Part shown: positions 44,511-58,300 of the stretch, in pieces
How positions within the stretch are numbered: the first letter of the stretch is position 1
Layout of the letters: each line of letters starts with the position of its first letter
Assembly (NCBI RefSeq): GCF_029873635.1
Contig: NC_080420.1
Location: 58,668,346-58,732,345 of the forward strand
Length of the DNA stretch: 64,000 bases
Origin: Malania oleifera
Taxonomy: Eukaryota; Streptophyta; Magnoliopsida; Santalales; Ximeniaceae
Direction of reading: 5' to 3'
The notes under the pieces: generated by a model
Seen by the model: the letters and a program-made list of their open reading frames with translations, nothing else
Database searches by the model: none
Told to the model about the DNA's origin: nothing
Program-made: the position numbers and the translations under genes

Positions 44511-47500
44511 ATATTTGGATGAAACTACTCGCATGAAGGGATAATCAAGAAAGCTTCGAGGCGATCCCCTAAAATTTTTTCCAAAACCTCGGTTCGTCGT
44601 GAAACAACACCATTGTTTGGATGATGTCGGGGGTGAGCCTTATTTCAAGGTAGATGACTCAAGTTGAACAAGGAAGGCTACCCTGTACGGGATGACCAAT
44701 CGGCGGTCTAAGGTCTCAAGATCTTTTAGGAAGTGTCCCTCAAAGTGTAAGGTTCTAAGTCCTTTAAGAATGCTTGCTAAAGATAATCCATTGATTTAAG
44801 GTCCTGAGACTCTTAGAAGAATAAACTCCTGTGCAGGGTTCTAAGTCTGAAAAAAAATTTGCTCACTAAGGATGATCAATCGGGTGCCAAGTCTCCCGAG
44901 ACTTTTTAGAACAGTCCGCAGTGTTTGTAGGGCTTAGGAATATCTTAGGATGATCAAGGGAACAAAATCTCGAGTTTCTTTGGCTGTCTTTAGATTACCC
45001 TCTTGAGACTCAACAACAATGATAAATTGCTGCTGGGGTCAATGCCACAGTATCAAGTATGTCAATCTGTGCATAGGGGCCAGCTTGCCCCAGTTCAAGT
45101 TCAAAATGTATCTACACAGAATGGTTTTATTAAGGATTGCAAAAGGATTATTACAGAAGGTTATTAACCAGGGCAAGTATGAATGAATGGTGCCTCTATT
45201 GCTATATGTATGCATGTTGCTACCTAAGATGCTAGAAAGCAGTGGATATGTTGCTATGTGTGCATAATGATGCTGTGAATGCAAGGATGTATGCATGTTG
45301 CATGAGATTGCCCTTTGTATTTTCTTTCTTATTACAATGCATGTAATGTATGGTAACTGCATTGAAATTTGCATTAGTAATGCATGAATATCTTTCTCCT
45401 TCCATTATGCTTGTAATCGACAACCCCAATCTCTGATCTTGGGTGGTTTTGCTTTCAAATTCCACGTTGCCGTTGATTCTGGTCATGTTTCAAATTCTGA
45501 AAGGCGCTCAAAATCTGCCCCAGTGTTTATATGTCACCGGTCATCGCCCTGTTTTTGACTTTTATTCTGTCCTAAAAGCTCTTGAATTTGCTCCAATGGA
45601 ACTCAAAAACTGCCCCGTTTCAATCCCCATCCACTGATCTTGGCTATGTTTTTGAATTCCCCACTGACATAGATGTCCTTGAATGTGGTCCTTTTGAAAC
45701 TCACCATGACACCCACCCTAGTAGATGCCTTTGTAGCTGATCCTGTCTATCTACATTTTCTCCACAAGGGCGTTCTTTGGATTGCATCCTTAATGTTTTA
45801 AAATCTCTTTGAAATTTAAATGAAATAAGCATGCAATCAGATAACTCAATCTCAATGGGAATATGGATGGAATGCACAAAACTTGCTTGACTTTGCTTGA
45901 TTTTCTGTGCTTGTTAAATAGGAGACAAATTTTACCAGTACTTTGATACTACTGTAACTTTGCTAGCTTAGAGAATCATATCAATGGGCAAAACCCTTTT
46001 TTTTAGCCTCATAACCATAACTTCTCCACTGTATCACCACTTAGAGGTTCTTTCTTGCTTATTTCAAGCTTGTCTCAAACTCCCTATCTTGAATTATAAC
46101 TAGTATCTCATTCAGTAGTCTGATCAATATTCTGATCTCAGGGTGGACTTTAAGACACGGGACGAAATGTAGGCTTAGGATTTAGGTTTCACACAAGAAT
46201 AAGGAAACTAAGGCTCAAAATTCCCATTCCCTAATAAAGATTTCTGCCCCAGTGGTGCAGTATTCGCGAAGTATTGACCGAACTTGTCATTTGAACAAGT
46301 TGCCTACGTACCTTTGCAGGATCAGGTCATTACGTAGTTTAGACTCAACATTGAGTCTGACAAATCATTTGAGACAACAACGTATACCAATCTAGTTAGG
46401 ACTTTCATTTGGACCGTAATGTAGGTTAGGGGTATGGGTTAAAGAAGAAAAGAGTTAAATAAGGCTCAAAATCATTGATTTTATCAAGGGTAATTTGGTC
46501 AAAGATCACATATGTAGCATGTCCCTTATTTTTCTTTCTTCTTCATTTTCCTCTTCTTTCTCTTTCCCCCTTTTTTATCTTCTTCTTCTTCTTCTTCTTC
46601 TTCTTCTTCTCCTTTTTTTACCGCAACTTTTAATTTTCCTTTTATAAAGGAAATCTTAACTTCATTTTCATTTGAACTTCATTTAGGGCTGATCTTTTAA
46701 AACTGCCCCAGTGTGGGGTGTGATCCTTTGATGGGTTAATCAAGAATTGAATTTTTCAGGCTCAAAAGGGTTCGCAAGGGATTTCTTCTTTAACTTTCTT
46801 TTGGGTGGCAGAAAAATGGCCTATCATCCTTTTGGTAATAATTTTTGCCTCAAATGACTTGTCAAACACTATAAGACCCAAACCCAGGTTGAATTTTTGA
46901 TAAACTGACTTTTAAGAAAAGATTGGTTTAACATTCAGGCTCAACTTGGTTAACAAATGGTAAATCAATATTTGGTTCTTTTTAGGGATACTGGTGGACC
47001 AAAGATTGCCACCCCTCATTTGATCAGAATATAATCATCATACCTTTAAGACACCAATCATAGATAACAAAGACAAGAGACTTTTTCATCGATTTTATCA
47101 AGCAAATATAGAACAAAACTTGATGAGTCCTTTCTGTATATTTCTCCTATGACTCTTCATCATTTTGAAATCCATATCTCAACTAGGCTCTTGACAATGT
47201 CTTGAAGTGGGGGGTCTTCAGAGGCTTTTCCTTCATCATCCTCATTTTTTTTTTTTTTTTTGCCCCATTGAATAAACTCCCAAAACTAGCTAATGGCTTC
47301 AAGTCCTTTGTACTGGCAAAACTATTGCCTATGTCACTTTACACAAAATACAAGCAAAAATAGACAAAATTTGGCATAAAGTGATGATTCAAGGAGGATG
47401 AAATGAGATGAGACTGAAAAACATTCTTATTTCATTCAATTTCAAAATGATTTAAATAAAAAGCATAAACATTCCTCTTCTTATCACCCTTAGGTGATCA

Positions 47501-49344
47501 AGCAGCATTTCTGTATCATGTGAGCTCACTTCCAAAGTTGAATACCAATCAATCTTCCAACCCGATGGCATTTATTGCATTCCTACTATGATCACACAAA
47601 GAATTCCCATGGTCCTAACCTTTCTCTGTAAAGAGACCATCTTGCTTTACTCAATATTGGAATCATGGATCTTTAACTTTGCCACCTTGGCCCATGATTT
47701 TGCAGACAATTGGAATATGACTATTAACCCATTGGAGATGACTATGCATGCATGGTTATGAAATTGAATATAGAATGATTATGTTATGCAATGGGTGTTT
47801 ATGCATGGGTGTACCTAGTGCATGAACCAATAGGGATATGAACATGTATGTAACCTATCGTGTATGGCTATGCATAAAATGAAGTGCATGAATGTGATGT
47901 AACCTAAATAACTACTTTACCAGAATTCTGAAAACATCCCGCTAATGAAAAATTTCAAGGTTAACATGATCATTAATGGGCCACAATTTTAGTTCAACTC
48001 TTCCCTTAACCATTCCTTTCTTTGATGACGGTCCATGTACCTCGTATTCTATGAAAGGTCAAATTATGATCGGAGGTTGGGGTTGACCCAAGCTAGTCAA
48101 CCCCTTGGATTTCTTCAATGCGGGCTTGTGGACTTTAACATGCACTTGGACCTTGAGTATTTTAAAATATGGGCTTCAATATATTTCATGATGGGATTAG
48201 ACCCTAATTTTAAAAGGACTTGGGCTTGGATTGCTTAGAAAATATTGGCCCGAATTTTTGGGTAATAGGGCCGAAGCCCATTTTTGGAAATCTAGGTTTG
48301 ACCCTTTTTGAAAATCAGGCCTGGGCTGAGTTTTTACTTAGGAAAAGGTCGGGCCTTTGTTTGTTTTTAAAGAATTTGGCCCAAGTTATTTGAAAAGGGT
48401 TGGGCCGACCCATATTTTAAAATGCTCGGGCCAAGTGCTTCATTTTTTTTTTTAAAAAGGATGGGCCAGGTCTCATTATTGGGCTTTTTTAGAATACTGG
48501 CTAAGTAGTATGTATGTTTAAAATGGATGTCAAATGCATGATATAATTCAAAGTCTCTCACATATATACAACATATTATACATGGAGAAGGATGTGGATC
48601 CTGTCCCGACCCAGGGTAGGTATGTATATACAAGGTTTTTCATAGCTCTATCCTAGTTAAGGGAAAACTATGGACAAGTGCGTGTGGGTAGGCTCTAATC
48701 CCTATTGACAAAAAGGTCCCCAATTTGAAATTTCATCCTCCCCCATAGGGGTCCGGACAAAACTCGCATTGAGCGGGGTGGTTCGCGGGTCCCATCAAGC
48801 TTAAGCTACGAAGGGACAAACGCTATTACACCCCTATCTAATCTTAGCAGGTAAAGGTCGGGTATAGAGCGTGAAAGTGTGTGAATTTAAATTTAACCTA
48901 ATCCCACTATCTCCACATTTATTCACATGCTATAAATAATATGGAAACAAGATATTTACAATTAATATATATATTCAAAAGATAAGTAAACACAATATAT
49001 GCAATTAATATGTTCATTAAAAAAATTTGGAAATAAGGAAACAAAATATTTACGATTAGTATACAAAATATCTATAATTAATATACTTATTCAAAATATC
49101 TTACAATTAATATGCTTTATTTAGAATATTTGGCAACAAAATATCTACAATTAATATTCACAAAATTAGGAAACAAAATATTTTTAATTAATTTTGGTTA
49201 TTTACAAATTATGGAAGTGAAATATTTTCAATTAATCAAAGTTATTTATAAATTACAATATTCACAAAATAAGGAGTAATTAAAAGTTTTATTAAATTTG
49301 GACTTGGGATAATTTCTAATTAATTAATGGCTCGACTCTCTATA
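44511..49344 (-). other. Gene-free interior of Tat-type element
   Basis: No Gag, protease, RT or integrase words were read in any frame. It holds a (CTT)n at about 46577-46612, a T-run at about 47249-47266 and a recurring 'ctgcccca' word. A block at 46259-46340 reads cagtattcgcgaagtattgacc, then aagttgcctacgtacctttgcaggatcaggtc (shown in part), and resembles Tat-lineage non-coding sequence. Confidence 0.55.
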
Positions 49345-49362
49345 TCCCCAGCGGAGTCGCCA
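49345..49362 (-). other. Primer binding site of Tat-type element
   Basis: The minus strand reads TGGCGACTCCGCTGGGGA, three bases after the LTR end GCAACA. This word follows the 5' LTR in Tat/Ogre elements and is usually assigned to a tRNA other than initiator Met (reported as tRNA-Arg); the assignment is from memory. Confidence 0.75.
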
Positions 49363-50596
49363 AGCTGTTGCGACGTCCCGGGAGCGTGTGTGCCCCGGGC
49401 GGCGAAACCAAAAATTATTTTAATATTTTCATGGAAAAACATGGAATGTCGGAGTCGCCACTAACCTTTAGTGCGGTTAGAAGACATGATTACTACCCCG
49501 TTAGGGGTAGATTCGGTCTACATTACCAGAGTTGGGGTCGGGAGTTCGGTTACGCGAAGGGAAGGTACGAGCACCCCCTACGCACCCGTTCTTATGAACG
49601 GTACCTAATTAATTTGAAATTATCCCTAAGTTAATCTAATAATTCTTTAAATTACTCATTTTTATGAATTTATAAATACATGTAAAAAAATAAATAAATA
49701 AATAAATATATACATATATATATCCCTCAGAGCTTAAAGGTACGTGAAGCCCGAAGGCTAATACCCCTCGCAATAAAATCATAGGGATAATAATTAAGAA
49801 AATACACTCCCAAAATTTTGAAATTATATATAAAATTTTTATAGGAAAATACTAACATGGGAGGTTTTTAATATATGGTAATAGAATAATAAGCCTCACA
49901 TACCTACTAACATATTATGAATGTCAAAATAAGTAACTAAATACTATATATATTAATATATTAAGGATACTTAATACTAAATATAGTAAGATTCTAATAA
50001 TGATTAATACTAAACATATTTATATACTAAAAATAGCTGATACTAAAAATACTAGGATACTAATAATTAATACTAACTATATTAATATACTAAAAAAAAT
50101 AATTGATGCTAAACATGCGATTAAAATGCTAATTTACTAAACATATAATATCCATTAAACCCTAAATCACTAAATATATAATATTAAAAAAAATACAAAA
50201 ATGCTAAATATTTAATATTTACCAATATGCTAATATGTGATATACATATAACTAAAATTATTAATTGACATATAATATCAATAAAACACCAAGCTTAAGA
50301 TCCTAATTTACTAAATATGTAATATTACCTTACTACTAAACATGTAAAAATCCTACCTTGATAATACATCATTTAACATTTACAATGGATACCACAAAAG
50401 TTTAAAATTAAATATTAAGACATATTTTAACCATAACAATTTTGCAATGACAACAATGATTATTAAATAATACACATAGCCAAAATACAAACATGGATAT
50501 CAACTTAACAAATATTAAAAATCCTATAACAGTAAAAGTTTAACAAGAAAATTCTACAAATATAATCATAAATACTACAAAAGATACAAACATGAA

Positions 50597-50672
50597 TATC
50601 AATTATTAAATATCAATGTTAAATAAATAAGTAATATCAATTATTAAATATCAATGTTAAATAAATAAGTAC
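50597..50672. repeat. Tandem duplication, ~38-bp unit
   Basis: The words atcaattattaaatatcaa and tgttaaataaataagta appear twice in immediate succession, without visible differences. Confidence 0.85.
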
Positions 50673-52069
50673 AACAATAAAAAAAAAAAAACTACCCTAA
50701 TTACACAAATATTAAACATAAAATAATGACAAAAAAAAAATAATCCTAAATATGAAAATCAAACACTTAAGATTGCCATAACAATAATAAAAACCCACAA
50801 CGTGAATATAACAACAAAAACCCTAATCATGAATATTTAATATTAAAACAAATACAACAACAATTATACAATAATATTAAATATTTAATATGTACAACGA
50901 ATACAAATATATGACCTTTACACAAACTCTGACGATTAATATTTCATAATAGTAATAAATTTAATAATAATAAATACAACAAGAAACAATATAAACATGA
51001 ATATCAGCTATTAGAACAATTATTATAACATTAGAGATCTCACCACAATATTATATATGTAACAAATATGATAAAAATTTAAACTTTAAATATTAGAACA
51101 AGTTCTTACAATAAAAATTCTATAATAACAATAATAGAACAATTAATACAACACAAGTAAAATCAATATAATAACGTTAATACAATTAATATAATGGCAA
51201 TAATAATATCCAAGCAATTTACTAATAACAATATACAAATAATAATAACAATATGATCAACATAAAAAAAAACCTTCAATAACAATTTTAATATATATAT
51301 AAAGGATAAAATAAAGAAAAATTTAAACTTAAAACATAAGGTGTGTGTGTGCATGTATGTGATAGTAAAGGAGACTTACTGTGCGGGGAGCGGATGGCGG
51401 TGGAGAATGCCGGAGTTGGAGGGGGGGCTTCACGGCGTCAGAGTGGAGAGGCCGGAGACAGCCTCGGCTGGAGCTGGAGCTAGTGCTGGTGGCCGCTGTT
51501 GCTGGCGGCGTGAAGAGAGCCGAGAATTCAGGAGGAGGCTGGGAGGATTGCGGAAGTATGGGCTGTGGCCGGAGAGGGAGTAATGGTAGTAGAACCAGCA
51601 GGAGGCTGGCCTCGGGCACAGCTGTTCTGTTGTGATCGTGGGAGACGACAGCGATGGCTTGCCCGGGGGTTGGCTTGGCTGTGTAGAAGAGGCTGTGAGC
51701 TTCGCAGCTGGTTCGGAATGGGGTGTAGCCGACGGCGACGGTAACGCCGTGCCGGATCTGTGCGATGTGAAGGTGAGTTGCTGCGCTGGTGCGGGAAAGC
51801 CGTGAGTTTTGTGGTGGTTGCCGGGGAGTCGCTGCTGTTGCAGCGAGTCTGGAGCAGCGAGAAAGGCGATAATGGTTGCCGTGGAGGATGGCTGAGAGAG
51901 CCAAGGAGAGCAGGGAGGTCTTGCCTTGGCTGGAACAGGAAGAAGAAGAAGAAGGAAAAAAAATTTCTTGGCTTGCTCTCCGTGCTGCTGTGCAGTGCCC
52001 CCCCTCTTTGGCTCGGCTGAAAGAGCCTATAAATAGGCTCTCCCACTTAAAACCCTAATACCCACATTC

Positions 52070-52100
52070 CATAATAATAATAATAATAATAATGAATTAA

Positions 52101-52146
<46 letters not shown>

Positions 52147-52165
52147 TATGATGATAACAATGGTA

Positions 52166-52234
<69 letters not shown>

Positions 52235-52322
52235 TAATAATAAAGTAAGATAATAAAAATAATTATAATGATAGTAAAAATAATAATAAGGATAATAGAA
52301 ATAATAATAATAATAATAAATA

Positions 52323-52353
<31 letters not shown>

Positions 52354-52593
52354 ATAATGATATAAAAAATACTAAAGATAATAATGATAGCAAAATAGTA
52401 ATAGTAATAATAATAATAATAGTAAATATAATAATAATGCTACTAATAATAATAATAGTAAAAGTAATAATGATAATAAAGTAATAACAATATTTAATAA
52501 TAATTTTATTAATAATAATAGTAATAATAATAATAACAATAATAATAATAATAATAATAATAGTAATCAATAAAATAAAGAAAATAAAAATAC

Positions 52594-52625
<32 letters not shown>

Positions 52626-52695
52626 GTAATAAAAATAATAAACATAATGGCAAAATAATAATAATATTATAAAAAAAATAATAATAATAATATGG
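52070..52695. repeat. Long AAT/ATA tract (~600 bp)
   Basis: Imperfect (AAT)n in the U3 start of the 5' LTR, with long pure stretches at about 52100-52145 and 52168-52230. The long open frame on the minus strand here is only the repeat (Ile/Tyr/Leu runs). Confidence 0.95.
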
Positions 52696-52722
52696 GGTCT
52701 AGGTAAAAATGGGGTGTCTACA

Positions 52723-54651
52723 CAATCAACAACACAAGCACTTAAACAACTAAATCACCAATCAACCTTTCAATTAACCACACTATCCAAACTAACCAAA
52801 CACAATTTGAAGGCAAATAACCAAACCAAAATTAAGATATACAGTAGTAAGAAATTAGGATGGTTGTTTGTTTATGTATGCCTTATAAATATGAATCAAG
52901 CGTTGTAGTTGAATGATATGCTTGTTAAAATAAATTTGCTTCTTTCATATGATTTACAACCACACATCCACACTCTTCCCAAAATTCAGAATTCAAATAA
53001 ACTCTTAGTTAATTTTCTTTAGGTGTTTTAACCAAGTAACGTACTCTCGTATGGTTTCCGCAAAGTATGGTTTAACCAATGTACTCCCTTTCGGTTTCCG
53101 CAACCCAAATCAAAATTAAATTTTAAGTTTGTTTGATTTCCAAATAAACGTAGTGTATATGATTTCAAATTTAAACTATCCACGCAATATAATGCTGAAA
53201 ATAAAGAGTAAGGGAAAGGGAGAGTGAGACACAGGATTTTACGAGCTTCAGCTTCAACACAGCCTACGTCCTCGCCTTTGGCAAAACCACCAAAGGATTC
53301 ACTAAACCTGTTCCTTTACCGGGTGGAACAATACCTTTATACACTCCTTCAGAAGGCTAGAGCAGCACCTCTCTAAGCGATAATCCCTCGCCTAGCCAAC
53401 GATCCAGCAAACCTGGAATCGTCACAATCTGCAAGAATATAATATAAATTCTGCATATAAAAAATACTCCCAAAATTTAGAGCAGGTTGTACAAATTGAA
53501 ATGTAAATTGTACTTCAAAAAACCAAAGCAAAATAGAATATATGAAGCTCTAAAGTTTTTAGAAGTCACCAATGGTTCGTTTAAAAGAGAAATGGAATTG
53601 CAATCCGAAATCGAACTTTGATATTTTCAATTTACCAAAATTGTAGAATTCCTCTCCAGTAAAAGATGTAAGCAAAGAAGAACTTTAGAAGAATTTCAGC
53701 ACAAGATGAATTTCAAATTTTGTCTGATTTCTCTCTTTTCTTGTGTTTTCTAGTATTGTGTTTTTTCATTACCCAAAGAGGTATTTATAGGCAATTTAAA
53801 AGATCAACTTCGACATCAAATTAGGTAAACTTTGAAAAAACATTAAAATTGTTGACTAAATTTTGAAATTCAAAATTTTGAAAGATTTTGTCCATATCAA
53901 ATTAGGTAAACTTTGAAAAAAACATTAAATTGTTGATTAAATTTTGAAATTCAAAATTTTGAAAGATGTTGTCCATATCAAATTAGGTAAACTTTGAAAA
54001 ATATTAAATTGTTGATTAAATTTTGAAATTCAAAATTTTAAAAGAAGCTTCCCTTTGAGATCTAAAATTTGCTCCACGTGGTAGTCGTTTGCCATGACAT
54101 GGCAGTCATCTGTCATAGTTAAAATTTAAACCCAGGATACTTTTATTAAACCCTTTAACTTGCCAGTCGTATGTCCATAGACAGACAGTCATCTGTCAGG
54201 TGCACTGCTTATCAGAAACTCACTTTTTATTTTGAACACTTTCCTTCCTTTAAGACCTTTGTTACTTTAATTTCAAAAACATGTTTTAAGTTCTTTAAAA
54301 CAAAGTGTTTCTTAGTTTCTTTTGTTTTTATAAGAGCTTCACATATCTAAATGATATTTGTTTTTGAAGTACTTACAACAGTTCTTCTAATTATGGTCTT
54401 CTTAAATCCTTCAGCCTCCTTCAGCCTTTTGAGGTTCACTTTTGACTTTGGGTTTGCTTGCCCTTAAGCTTCTTCATTTGTTATTCATTGCCTTCAATAT
54501 TTTGAGGCGCTTTCACTAGATTAACATTGAGCTTTAACTTATCAACCTTGAGAGTTTTTTTACCTAAAACACATCACTTAACATCTTATGTTAAAGCATC
54601 CTTCATTTTGTTATCATCAAAATAGGATTGAAAAGTCCAGTTAAGTCAACA
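52723..54651 (-). mobile_element. Copia LTR, family A, truncated copy
   Basis: In transcript sense it starts TGTTGACTTAACTGGAC at 54651. It has the family signatures: gttatcatcaaaatagg near the start, CAGTCATCTGTCA-type repeats at 54095-54205, TATA (plus tatttata ~53781-53788) and the cctacgtcctcgcctttgg block at ~53262. The promoter-distal end is cut by the Tat-type LTR at 52722. Confidence 0.75.
53814..54046. repeat. Three ~81-bp tandem units in family-A LTR
   Basis: atcaaattaggtaaactttg begins units at about 53814, 53895 and 53976. Each contains attttgaaattcaaaatttt, itself nearly palindromic. Other family-A copies lack the array, so it arose in this copy or sub-lineage. Confidence 0.85.
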
Positions 54652-54693
54652 ATCCCAATTCACTCACCTCTTGGGACTACACCTTCCTTTTCA
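54652..54693 (+). mobile_element. 42-bp inverted fragment of family-A LTR end
   Basis: It reads cccaattcactcacctc then ttgggactacaccttcc and ttttca. It is the reverse complement of the family-A LTR end (tgaaaagcaaggtgtagtcc and onward at 245), joined directly to the start of an oppositely oriented LTR. Confidence 0.65.
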
Positions 54694-55324
54694 GTACGGT
54701 AAGTAGATGGATCACCAAACTCTTAACCTTCCTTCATTTAGCTCCTAGGGAGCATAATGTCCATTTGAAGGTCCTTGCTAGGTGAGTTATTATGCTGAGA
54801 ACACATCTTTAAGGTAATCTAGCCTAAAACCAGTTTGGGGCCAGTACTTCTAGAAATGAGATTAATGATGCAGAGATGCTCAAGAAGTGGTGAGCTTGGA
54901 AACTAAACTTAAGGCCACTCCAAATAGGGCAAACTCTACATCCATGCTTATAACTCCATGCTTCGATGCTATAGAGAAGAAAAATGCAAGGAATATAGAG
55001 TTCATGGATTGCCTCCAAGTTTGCCTCCTATGGTTTTCAAGGCAAATATGAAAATGCTGACCATGAGGACTCCCTTTACTAGCTATAGACCTGTCTACTT
55101 CTACCTAGCTATTAAGAGAACTAGAGTAGGTTTTCTTTTAAACATAAGATGTATTGAATTTTGTGGCTAAGATCACTAGCACCCCCCCCCCCCCCCCTCT
55201 TTTGGAGACTTGAGTAGACTAAATAAAAATATTTGACTTGGCCATATATCTTTTTGTGGGCTTATTTGGCTGACTAAGTAGTTGACCAATTGTTAGGGTG
55301 ATATTCACATCAAGTCATTCCTTC
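54694..55324. other. No gene recognised
   Basis: Apparently unique sequence with a C-run at about 55182-55197. The open frame at 54958-55170 has no recognisable motif. Confidence 0.45.
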
Positions 55325-58300
55325 TGAAAGTTGAGATGTGACCCTAATAAGGGGATGAATTGGGTATTTTAAAAATTTATGCTGAAGTTTAATCAATTTT
55401 TAAACTGATTTTACATGTGCTCTAACTTCTTAACAATAGTAGTATTCTCAATAGATAAGTTTACCAATTTACATCTCCTTAAATACTAAAGAGACTAGGC
55501 TAAGATTTCAATATGAAACGAAGCTACACAATATTGATAATACTTACAGTAGATTAATATTAATTAAAAATATGCTTAGCCACAAGATAGTTTATGCTAT
55601 AACTTGAATAAGGGATAAACTAACACAATAAAATTCCCAGCAAATTAAATCAATATGATATTCGTAACTACTACAAATTTTATTCAATAAGAATATTCAT
55701 AGCATTCACAACATTCAAAAGTCAAAGTAAATATGCTAGAAAAGATAAAACGTCAAGGTAGAGAGTGGTACCAAATTTTTTACAAGGTTTGGAAACCATG
55801 CTTATGTCCTTGCCTTAAGCAACCTGCTATGAGGATTCACTATCCCTCCTTCAATAGGTGGAGACACCTCTCTCCTTCAGTAGGCTGAGAAGCCTCTCAA
55901 GAAAAACCACCCTTTCCCTTGTCAACAACTCAATCTTAGAGTTGTTGACAAACAATCAATAACTGATTTATATAATGATTGTTAGCTTTGGTGCAATCCT
56001 AAGAGAGGGGGGGGGGGTTATTTTAAAAAAATTGTTCCCTAGGTCAATCCACTATGGCTAGCAACAATATTACGCAACCTAGGGGCAATCTAAGTATGTA
56101 TGAAATTGCAGATATGATATATTAATAAAATTTAGTACATACACTACAATTTCAATATTTCTCAACAAAATACAATACCGTGTCAATCAAATACACAATA
56201 TATTCAGCAGGGAAATTAAATCAAGCACAAGGAATAATATAATGTAGGAAATGTAAAAGCGACACCGAATATGATATCGGGGTTCGGCCAATCCTGCCTA
56301 CGTCCCCACCTTGACACACCAGCACAAGGATTATACTATAAGCTCACTTAACGAGTCGAGCAACACCTAATACAACTAGGTCAATTAGCACAGGGCTGAC
56401 CTTAACCTTTACAAATTCTCTTTGCGGGGTGGAGAAGGCCCTAACAATCCTTACGGGATGGATTACTGCCCCCTCAGGCCATGCCTAAAATACAACCGAA
56501 TTACAATACAAACTATGTACAATGTAATGCTTCTCTGATAAGCACATATGTACTAATACAAATCAATCAATGCACATCAATAATATAGGTTATGTAAGCT
56601 CAGTGATGTGTATCTTTGTACAAGAAACACTCAACAAGATGTGATAACAAGTATGCTCAAAAGTGTTCTAATCATGCTATATCTTTGAAACAAGTTATAT
56701 CAAGTCTCAATAATAAATCAGAGTTTCAAAGATTCTAATCAAATATTCAAACTAATTCAAAATATTTTCCTTTAATGAAATAAGAACAAGAGTAGTTTGA
56801 AAATACTATAGCTTGGAAAATTATTTGCACAACAAAATCAAAGCTATAAGAATCTTGCAATGACAATGCAAAGATCCTCAAGCTACTAGGTTTTTCCCAA
56901 CACTAGATTTATCAAATAAAAATATGTGGGAAAATCCTTTGCTCAACCCTCCAATAAAAATCACAAGCAAGAAAGCAAGTAAGGGTTCTTAGAAAATTAG
57001 AATGATGAATAAAACACTCACAAAGTAAGATTTCTCAAAGGAATGAAGTATTATGAGTGTATGGGGTTTAAATGAACAAATAGGGTTTAGGAAATTTGAG
57101 AGAGTTTTTGGTTAATCCTATTTTCTAATCCTCCAAAATATTGACAAATGAACCCCTATATATAGAAAAAGGGTAAATTATGATCGTTGGGGGACATATA
57201 GGGTATTCTTAAATTTGTTTAAAAATGTTTAGCAACATCAACACTATTTGAAAATTTTAACCACAGTAAAAAATTAAGGAGCTCGAGAGGTTTTGGGTGG
57301 CTGAACTATGGTTCGGTCGCTCGAATACACTCAGCTAAAAAAGCCTCTTTTGGACATTCGGGGTGCCCGGGTGTATGTTTGATTGGCTGAACAAAAGTCA
57401 AAATCTTTCTGTCTATAGTTCGGGTGCCCGAAGTTAAGTTTGTTTAACCAAACATTGGTGTTCGATTGCCTGGAGCCTATTTTGAACTAAAGTGTTCGGC
57501 GGCATGAGTTGGTGAAAAGTGCTCTGACATGGGTTCAATCGCCTAAGGGAAATAGGATCATTTCAGGTTCGGTTGCCCAAAACCAGGTAAACCACTGACT
57601 TCCCAGGAGTTCGGGCACCTGAGGTGTTTTGAACACCACAGGTTTGGTCACTCAACCTCTCAAAAAATTTTCAATTAAGTCCAATTTTACTTCTGTCAAC
57701 TCCCTTGATATATTAAGTGATTTTGGGGACATCTTATGTGCTAGTGCTGGGACTGAAGGTCTTTCTATGGTTTGTGTATGATCATTTGCTGAGCTTACTT
57801 CCTACATCCAAGACATGCAAAGATTATTGCAGACCTATTTAAACTGAAAATATTACAAACCCAATGATAAAAAATACAACAATAAATATGTTGGGTCTTC
57901 ATTTCTCTTCAGATTGCCGCATGCCATTATATGAACTTGCCAATAAGAACTTGCACACAAACTTGGCAACCATTAAATACTTGAGTATTTGTCATAATCA
58001 AAATAGGATATGACCTATAGGGTCAATAATGATAATTCTCTAAATAGAGTGGGTTTGTACACAATAAGTACTCTACTACACTCTCAAAAGATATTTGCTA
58101 ATAGCGCAAAGAGTTAGGCTATGTTTTCTAGGTTTTGAAAGCTGTGCGCTTGAAAGAACAACTCAGAAAAAGTTTTCAGCAAGAATGGTGATTCTTTGAA
58201 TTTGGTTAGTGTAAATCGTGTATAATCATGTCCAAAACACATTTAGGGTTAGCTATTTATATATATAGGTTTAAATTATAGCCTTTATGTATGTTTTGGT

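Larger units (their letters stand above)
41837..52722 (-). mobile_element. Non-autonomous Tat/Ogre-type gypsy element
   Basis: On the minus strand it reads 5' LTR (49366-52722), PBS, about 5 kb of leader-like interior without gag or pol, a minisatellite (43020-44510) and a 3' LTR piece (41837-~42835) running into the gap. The lack of any Gag, RT or integrase words marks it as non-autonomous, like large retrotransposon derivatives of this lineage. Confidence 0.7.
49366..52722 (-). mobile_element. 5' LTR of Tat-type element (3.36 kb)
   Basis: In transcript sense it starts TGTAGACACCCCATTTTTACC at 52722 (20 bases given) and ends GACGTCGCAACA at 49366. Its last ~300 bases match 18077-18330 closely. 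It contains a near-palindromic TATA region (plus gcctataaataggc near 52025-52038), a GC-rich block at 51370-52020, AT-rich sequence with short duplications and an AAT tract next to its start. Long frames at 51329-52046 arise from the GC-rich block and are not supported as genes. Confidence 0.85.

Noticed and set aside
51329..52046. Long overlapping frames of 172-191 codons on the minus strand
   Set aside because: They are in the 5' LTR of the Tat-type element, are not conserved in frame with the sister LTR, and have compositionally biased products.
52097..52645. 182-codon minus frame rich in Ile, Tyr and Leu
   Set aside because: It is a translation of an AAT/ATA microsatellite.
54958..55170. 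70-codon plus frame in the short non-repeat interval
   Set aside because: No motif, no promoter or splice support.
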